Source: Procambarus clarkii | Lineage: Eukaryota > Arthropoda > Malacostraca > Decapoda > Cambaridae | Length of the DNA stretch: 64,000 bases | Assembly (NCBI RefSeq): GCF_040958095.1 | Contig: NC_091173.1 | Span: forward strand, 15,909,530 to 15,973,529 | Direction of reading: 5' to 3' | Shown: positions 59,875 through 64,000 of the stretch, piece after piece | Layout of the letters: each line of letters opens with the position of its first letter | How positions within the stretch are numbered: the stretch's first letter is position 1 | Program-made: the position numbers and the translations under genes | The notes under the pieces: generated by a model | Database searches by the model: none | What the model saw: only the letters and a program-made list of their open reading frames with translations | Told to the model about the DNA's origin: nothing

Positions 59875-60925
59875 GCTGTATATTGGTTTATGAGAATATC
59901 CAGTTTAATTAAATTCTCTTCGAGTCTTTCTCAGAGAATATCTAAATCAAAATGACCTTTTCTCTACATCTAAAGAGGTGGAGAATTTTCTCATCGCTGG
60001 CAAGAGCTGAGCCTAGACGAGAAGCAAAGAAGTAGGCAATAAACCACAAGATTAATGAGACAGGGATGGCACTGTGCCACGCCCCATGCCTCCCCCTCCC
60101 TTCACACCTCGTCCCTCCCCACTACTCCCTCCTACCCTCCTTCCCTCCCTATTTACCTCTCCTTCCCTCAGACCATCACTCTAAACACCATCGCCCATTA
60201 GACGCCTTTCAAGCAATTAATAGCTTTCAGAGTGCCAACATTAACCTGCACAGAAGTGCCACCACCCTTCCATCACTCTTCTTCTCTTTGTGGTTGTCTC
60301 TTGCTCATCGTTCCCCCCTTCTCCCTCTCTCTCTGTTACTCAGTTTTTCTCTTGCCTTTGTGTGCCTCTGATACTCTCTCTCTCTCCTCTCTCACTCTTC
60401 CATGTTTCTCAAAGTCTCCGGACACGACCATTACTGATGTCATTACTGCAGCAATCTCCATCATTGTAGTCATTATCATCATTACCACCACCACGTGAAC
60501 CACCTTCACCATCCCGCACCACTGCTCTCACCATCACTACCACTAGTATCACCACCAACAGTCTCCACCAACTAATTCAATCACACCGAACACAATGAAC
60601 ATACATCGTCCGATCTATAATGAAGACTTGCAATAATATAATTTCCATTAATTATTACGTTTGTGTAGACAGATGCAAGCTACACAATACAAACCTCTGA
60701 GGAACTTGAGGCACATTTAATAATTATGAGACGTCTTCAGCGTTCATATATTACTAGTCGTAATCTGTTTTCGTTGCTAAGTTACTTTTTCATGCAAATT
60801 AGACGAGTAATCGGTCTTGCATCCTGTCTGGCAAAGTATTTATGATGTCGACTGCTTCAAGTTAATCTACAGAAGAATTTATTGGGATGAAGAGACCTGT
60901 GGGAGGAAGGGGAGGGAGGAAGAGG
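59875..60925. other. Single-copy and CT-rich interval
   Basis: 60080-60420 is pyrimidine-rich; (CAC/CAT)n-like triplets at 60480-60560. No gene recognised. Confidence 0.4.
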
Positions 60926-60926
60926 G

Positions 60927-60929
<3 letters not shown>

Positions 60930-61018
<89 letters not shown>

Positions 61019-61072
61019 TATTCGATAAAGTATTCGATGTATTCGATAACGTATTCGATGTATTCGATAACG

Positions 61073-61150
<78 letters not shown>
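60930..61150. repeat. (GA)n - 13-bp repeats - (TC)n inverted structure
   Basis: About 85 bp of GA, a 60-bp core of GTATTCGAT(G/A)A-type units, then about 75 bp of TC. The two arms are complementary and could form a long hairpin. Confidence 0.95.
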
Positions 61151-61152
<2 letters not shown>

Positions 61153-61477
61153 CTCCCTTACCCTTCCATAACTAATATCCCCTCCTTGAGAGGTGTAGGG
61201 GTCAGGAGGTTGACCCGAAGTCATTAGTAAGACTATTGTCAAAACAAAGTTTAATACAGAAAATTTCTACATTGGAGGCTGCCCTCATATCAAGTAGAGG
61301 TAGATTGATCTTCCATAAACACTCGTCCATTAATTACGATAGTTGTGTCAAACAAACTTTAATGAAAAGGTTGCTGAGTGTATTGCCTGTGGGAGCAGAT
61401 CACCTTGTACAAGCCTCCCACTTGTAGGTTGTCAACAAGCTAACCCCTTCCCTCCCACCAGCTCATACTAGGTGGAA

Positions 61478-61580
61478 CATTGTTGTTGTTTTAGATTCAG
61501 CTACTTAGAACAAAAGTTTCAAAGTAGCACGGGCTATGGTGAGCCCGTAGTGGACATGCCTGGCACAGGAGTGGGGCTGT
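61478..61580 (-). mobile_element. Double-hairpin (CAA)n-tailed retroposon
   Basis: (TTG)n, GCTACTTAGAAC...GTTTCAAAGTAGC, ACGGGCTATGGTGAGCCCGT, continuing to GGCACAGGAGTGGGGC. Confidence 0.8.
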
Positions 61581-62300
61581 GTAGGTGGAGCAGTTTTGGG
61601 GTGTATAAATACCCCGTGCGTGAGAGATAAAATTCAGAGTGACGACGAGAGTTGGTCTGGCAAGGTCATCACTCGGCCAGGTGAGAGACAGGGTCTCCAG
61701 CGGTGAGAGGCTAGAGGTAATGTGTTTGTTCTCTCATGTATTGTTCCATGTCTAAATTACTTGCCATTTGCCAGTGTGTTGGGACTTAGGATTTTTGGTG
61801 AATATCATAATTTCAAATTAATAAACTCATGTTAAATTGCCCTCTCTGTGTCACTTGGTTCCCCCTTTGTCATCTCCCATGTGTGTCAAGGTAATTGACC
61901 CTTCCCAAATTCTCCAGTACTAAATTGTTTAACAACTGTCAGTAAATGATTACATCCAAGAAGAAATGTCTCAGTAAGTAATTCAAATCCAACAGGATGC
62001 GGTGGGTTCCCCCCATGGCCCACAGCGATCCCCTAATCAGTAATTATCAATACTCTTATAGTAACTAAATGTGTAATGGGGTGGTGGCAGATTTTTTTGT
62101 TTTTTCTTCGATTTGTGTTTAAGCATTTTATTAAACATTCCACGAACTATGTGGGAGATTAGTAGTACCAGGTTACCCTCAACTGTAAATATTAGCTGGA
62201 CGGTTTAAGGAAATATACTTAAGAGCACCAGTGTGTGTAAACCTACAGTGTTACAGTGGTATCAGGCAAAGGTTACACAATAAGAGTGAGGTGTTACAAT
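61579..62300 (+). promoter_or_regulatory. Candidate core promoter, possibly a retroelement LTR
   Basis: TATAAATA (61604-61611) lies 32 bp before TTCAGAGT (A at 61636), an arthropod-like TATA-initiator pair. CCAG|GTGAGA at about 61681 is donor-like; AATAAA occurs at about 61821. The block may run from TGTGTAGG (61579) to GTGTTACA (about 62299), giving TGT...ACA ends, followed by ATGGTGACCGCAG, which resembles a primer-binding-site region. No gag or pol follows, so either a solo LTR or an unrelated promoter. Confidence 0.35.
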
Positions 62301-62594
62301 GGTGACCGCAGTTAACATTACCATTGAGACATTAGATCATGTTACAAAGGCTAGAGGCATTTTCTGCAGTAGTGTGGCAAGCGGTGCCCCCAACATTTTC
62401 AATTCACATTTGACTATAATTTTTCTCGGATTAATTTTTTTGATTTGTTATTTCCAATGATACTTGTATATTGAAGTTATTTATTAACCAAACACCTCGA
62501 AGGTTGTTAACAAAGGAGGTAACATTTTATAGTCAATTATAATCTTATGAGCACACAACACAGACCCTCACGCACACAAGCACACACATATCAG

Positions 62595-62875
62595 GGGGGC
62601 CTGATAGCTGAGTGGACATCGCTCTGGATTCGTAATCCTAGGGTCCGGGTTCGATCTCGGGTGATGGCAGAAACAAAATGGGCAGAGTTTCTTTCACCCT
62701 GAAGCCCCCTGTTACCTAGCAGTAAATAGGTACCTGGGAGTTAGACAGTTGTTACGGGCTGCTTCCTGGGTGTGTGTGTGTGGAGGAAAAAAAATTATTA
62801 ACAGTTAATTGACAATTGAGAGACGGGCCGAAAGAGCAAAGCTCAACCCCCGAAAGCACACCTAAGTGAATACAC
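62595..62875 (+). mobile_element. tRNA-derived SINE with LINE-type 3' tail
   Basis: Head GGGGGCCTGATAGCTGAGTGG (A box TAGCTGAGTGG) split here only for display; anticodon-like arm TCTGGATTCGTAATCCTA; B box GGGTTCGATCTC. Body ATGGGCAGAG, TAGCAGTAAATAGGTACCTG, GGGCTGCTTCCTGG, (TG)n, then TTGACAATTGAGAGACGGGC and AACCCCCGAAAGCACACCTA, the LINE tail. Confidence 0.87.
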
Positions 62876-63129
62876 AAGAACACAATAATAATTATAAAAT
62901 ACTAACCGAAATAATTCCCCCAGAAGTACCAGTAAAAAACAATGTACACAAGATTTACAGAATGTATATATGCATGCAACAAAGTATTCATTAATGCATA
63001 TCCACACGTGCTGTGATACATTGTAAATGCTAGCCAGCCACTGTGTAAAGCTTAGCTTCCAAATTCACTTACTGTACACCTCATGTGTCCCTTCCTCATC
63101 CACCTTCACTATACACACATGTTGACGGC

Positions 63130-63705
63130 CCCTCACCCCTGTGGTCCCTGGCAGCACACCAGGGGCGAGGGGCCCCTCATCACTGTGGTCCCTGGCAGCA
63201 CACCAGGGGCGAGGGGCCCCTCATCACTATGGTCCCTGGCAGCACACCAGGGGTGAGGGGCCCCTCATCACTGTGGTCCCTGGCATCACACAAGGGGCGA
63301 GGGGCCCTTCATCACTGTGGTCCCTGGCAACACACCAGGGGCGAGGGGCCCCTCATCCCTGTGGTCCCTGGCATCACACAAGGGCGAGGGGCCCCTCATC
63401 CCTGTGGTCCCTGGCATCACACAAGGGGCGAGGGGCCCCTCATCACTGTGGTCCCTGGCATCACACAAGGGGCGAGGGGCCCTTCATCACTATGGTCCCT
63501 GGCAGCACACCAGGGGTGAGGGGCCCCTCATCACTGTGGTCCCTGGCAGCACACCAGGGGTGAGGGGCCCCTCATCACTGTGGTCCCTGGCAGCACACCA
63601 GGGGCGAGGGGCCCCTCATCACTGTGGTCCCTGGCAGCACACCAGGGGCGAGGGGCCCTTCATCACTGTGGTCCCTGGCAGCACACCAGGGGCGAGGGGC
63701 CCGCC
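63130..63705 (+). repeat. 44-bp minisatellite, about 13 units
   Basis: Units TGGTCCCTGGCAGCACACCA, then GGGGCGAGGGGCCCCTCATC, then ACTG. GAGGGGCCCCTC is palindromic. Confidence 0.97.
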
Positions 63706-64000
63706 CCACACATTACACCCAGGACGGACAGACGAGCCGTGTGTACGTGGAAGACAAAACAGGAGAGAGTCGACAAGCGGACTAAGAATATATGGAGCCG
63801 GAGGACGTGAAGTGGGTCGTAAAGATTTAAGTCAATACATCTTCATAGCCGTGGCATTCCCGTCATGGCTGGCACCTCCTCCCATTGGCACCCAGACTGC
63901 CTCCAGATGTTATGGCCGCAGTGCCTCCTCCCTACACTTTTCTCAAACCATTTTCCTATCCATTTCCATCCACTCTCTGCTTCATCTAATTGGCGAACTG
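63706..64000. other. Window end, no feature recognised
   Basis: Mixed composition with a pyrimidine-rich stretch after 63860. No gene. Confidence 0.4.

Noticed and set aside
62595..62680. Possible functional tRNA gene
   Set aside because: A and B boxes are present, but the head runs on into a dispersed SINE body, the acceptor stem does not close, and the same head recurs elsewhere.
63085..63563. Frames of 140-144 codons with repeated GPWQHTRGEG text
   Set aside because: They are translations of the 44-bp minisatellite.

Overview
The window looks like intergenic and accessory euchromatin from a large, repeat-rich arthropod genome, most likely a decapod crustacean such as a crayfish, shrimp or lobster. 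This is inferred from four things: an invertebrate-type Msx/Drop homeobox gene with spliceosomal introns; non-LTR and Penelope-type retroelements; TTAGG-type (arthropod telomere-like) motifs inside short transposons; and an extreme load of (TA)n, (GA)n and (GT)n microsatellites and minisatellites. Nothing looks bacterial. Almost every long open frame is a by-product of a tandem repeat.

The one convincing host gene is a two-exon Msx-class homeobox gene on the minus strand (about 10.75-11.72 kb). It encodes a 217-residue protein with an N-terminal eh1 repressor motif and a homeodomain. A TATA box, a CCAAT box and a GC-rich upstream block (about 11.97-12.12 kb) with a CTCF-like site accompany it. 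A strong splice donor 97 nt after the stop suggests a further 3' exon.

The rest is mobile elements and tandem repeats. (a) A CR1/L2/Jockey-like LINE has its best copy at 18.3-20.24 kb (590-aa reverse transcriptase frame, FADD active site intact, 5' endonuclease missing), with at least a dozen 5'-truncated copies, mostly on the minus strand. (b) A LINE lineage with an RNase H domain has two decayed copies (16.69-17.85 kb minus; 55.45-57.4 kb plus) that share a 3' hairpin with covarying stem. (c) Fragments with an RPDG...WD motif resemble the C-terminus of another LINE-like polymerase (2.6-3.2, 3.55-4.0, 39.8-40.7 kb). (d) A Penelope-like fragment with inverted terminal arms (28.26-29.18 kb) and a solo arm (about 41.07-41.35 kb) carry hammerhead-like ribozyme folds. 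(e) A tRNA-derived SINE shares its 3' tail with LINE (a), and a second tail module is attached to the same head elsewhere. (f) A short double-hairpin retroposon with a (CAA)n tail is present in at least seven places. (g) Fold-back/MITE elements include one with a clear 7-bp target duplication that splits an open frame (48.6-48.97 kb).

Tandem arrays: 23/24-bp (4.0-6.3 kb), GGT (6.4-6.8 kb), 34-bp hairpin (7.1-7.6 kb), 41-bp (8.9 kb), 48-bp (34.8 kb), 19-bp (36.4-38.6 kb), about 17-bp (50.2-50.8 kb), 19-bp (51.0-51.3 kb), a 3.3-kb 41-bp array with higher-order structure (52.1-55.4 kb), 16-bp (59.2-59.7 kb) and 44-bp (63.1-63.7 kb). The most novel-looking signal is the hammerhead-like family, whose core departs from the canonical CUGANGA at positions 3 and 8, in most copies as a U-A pair that could replace C3-G8.
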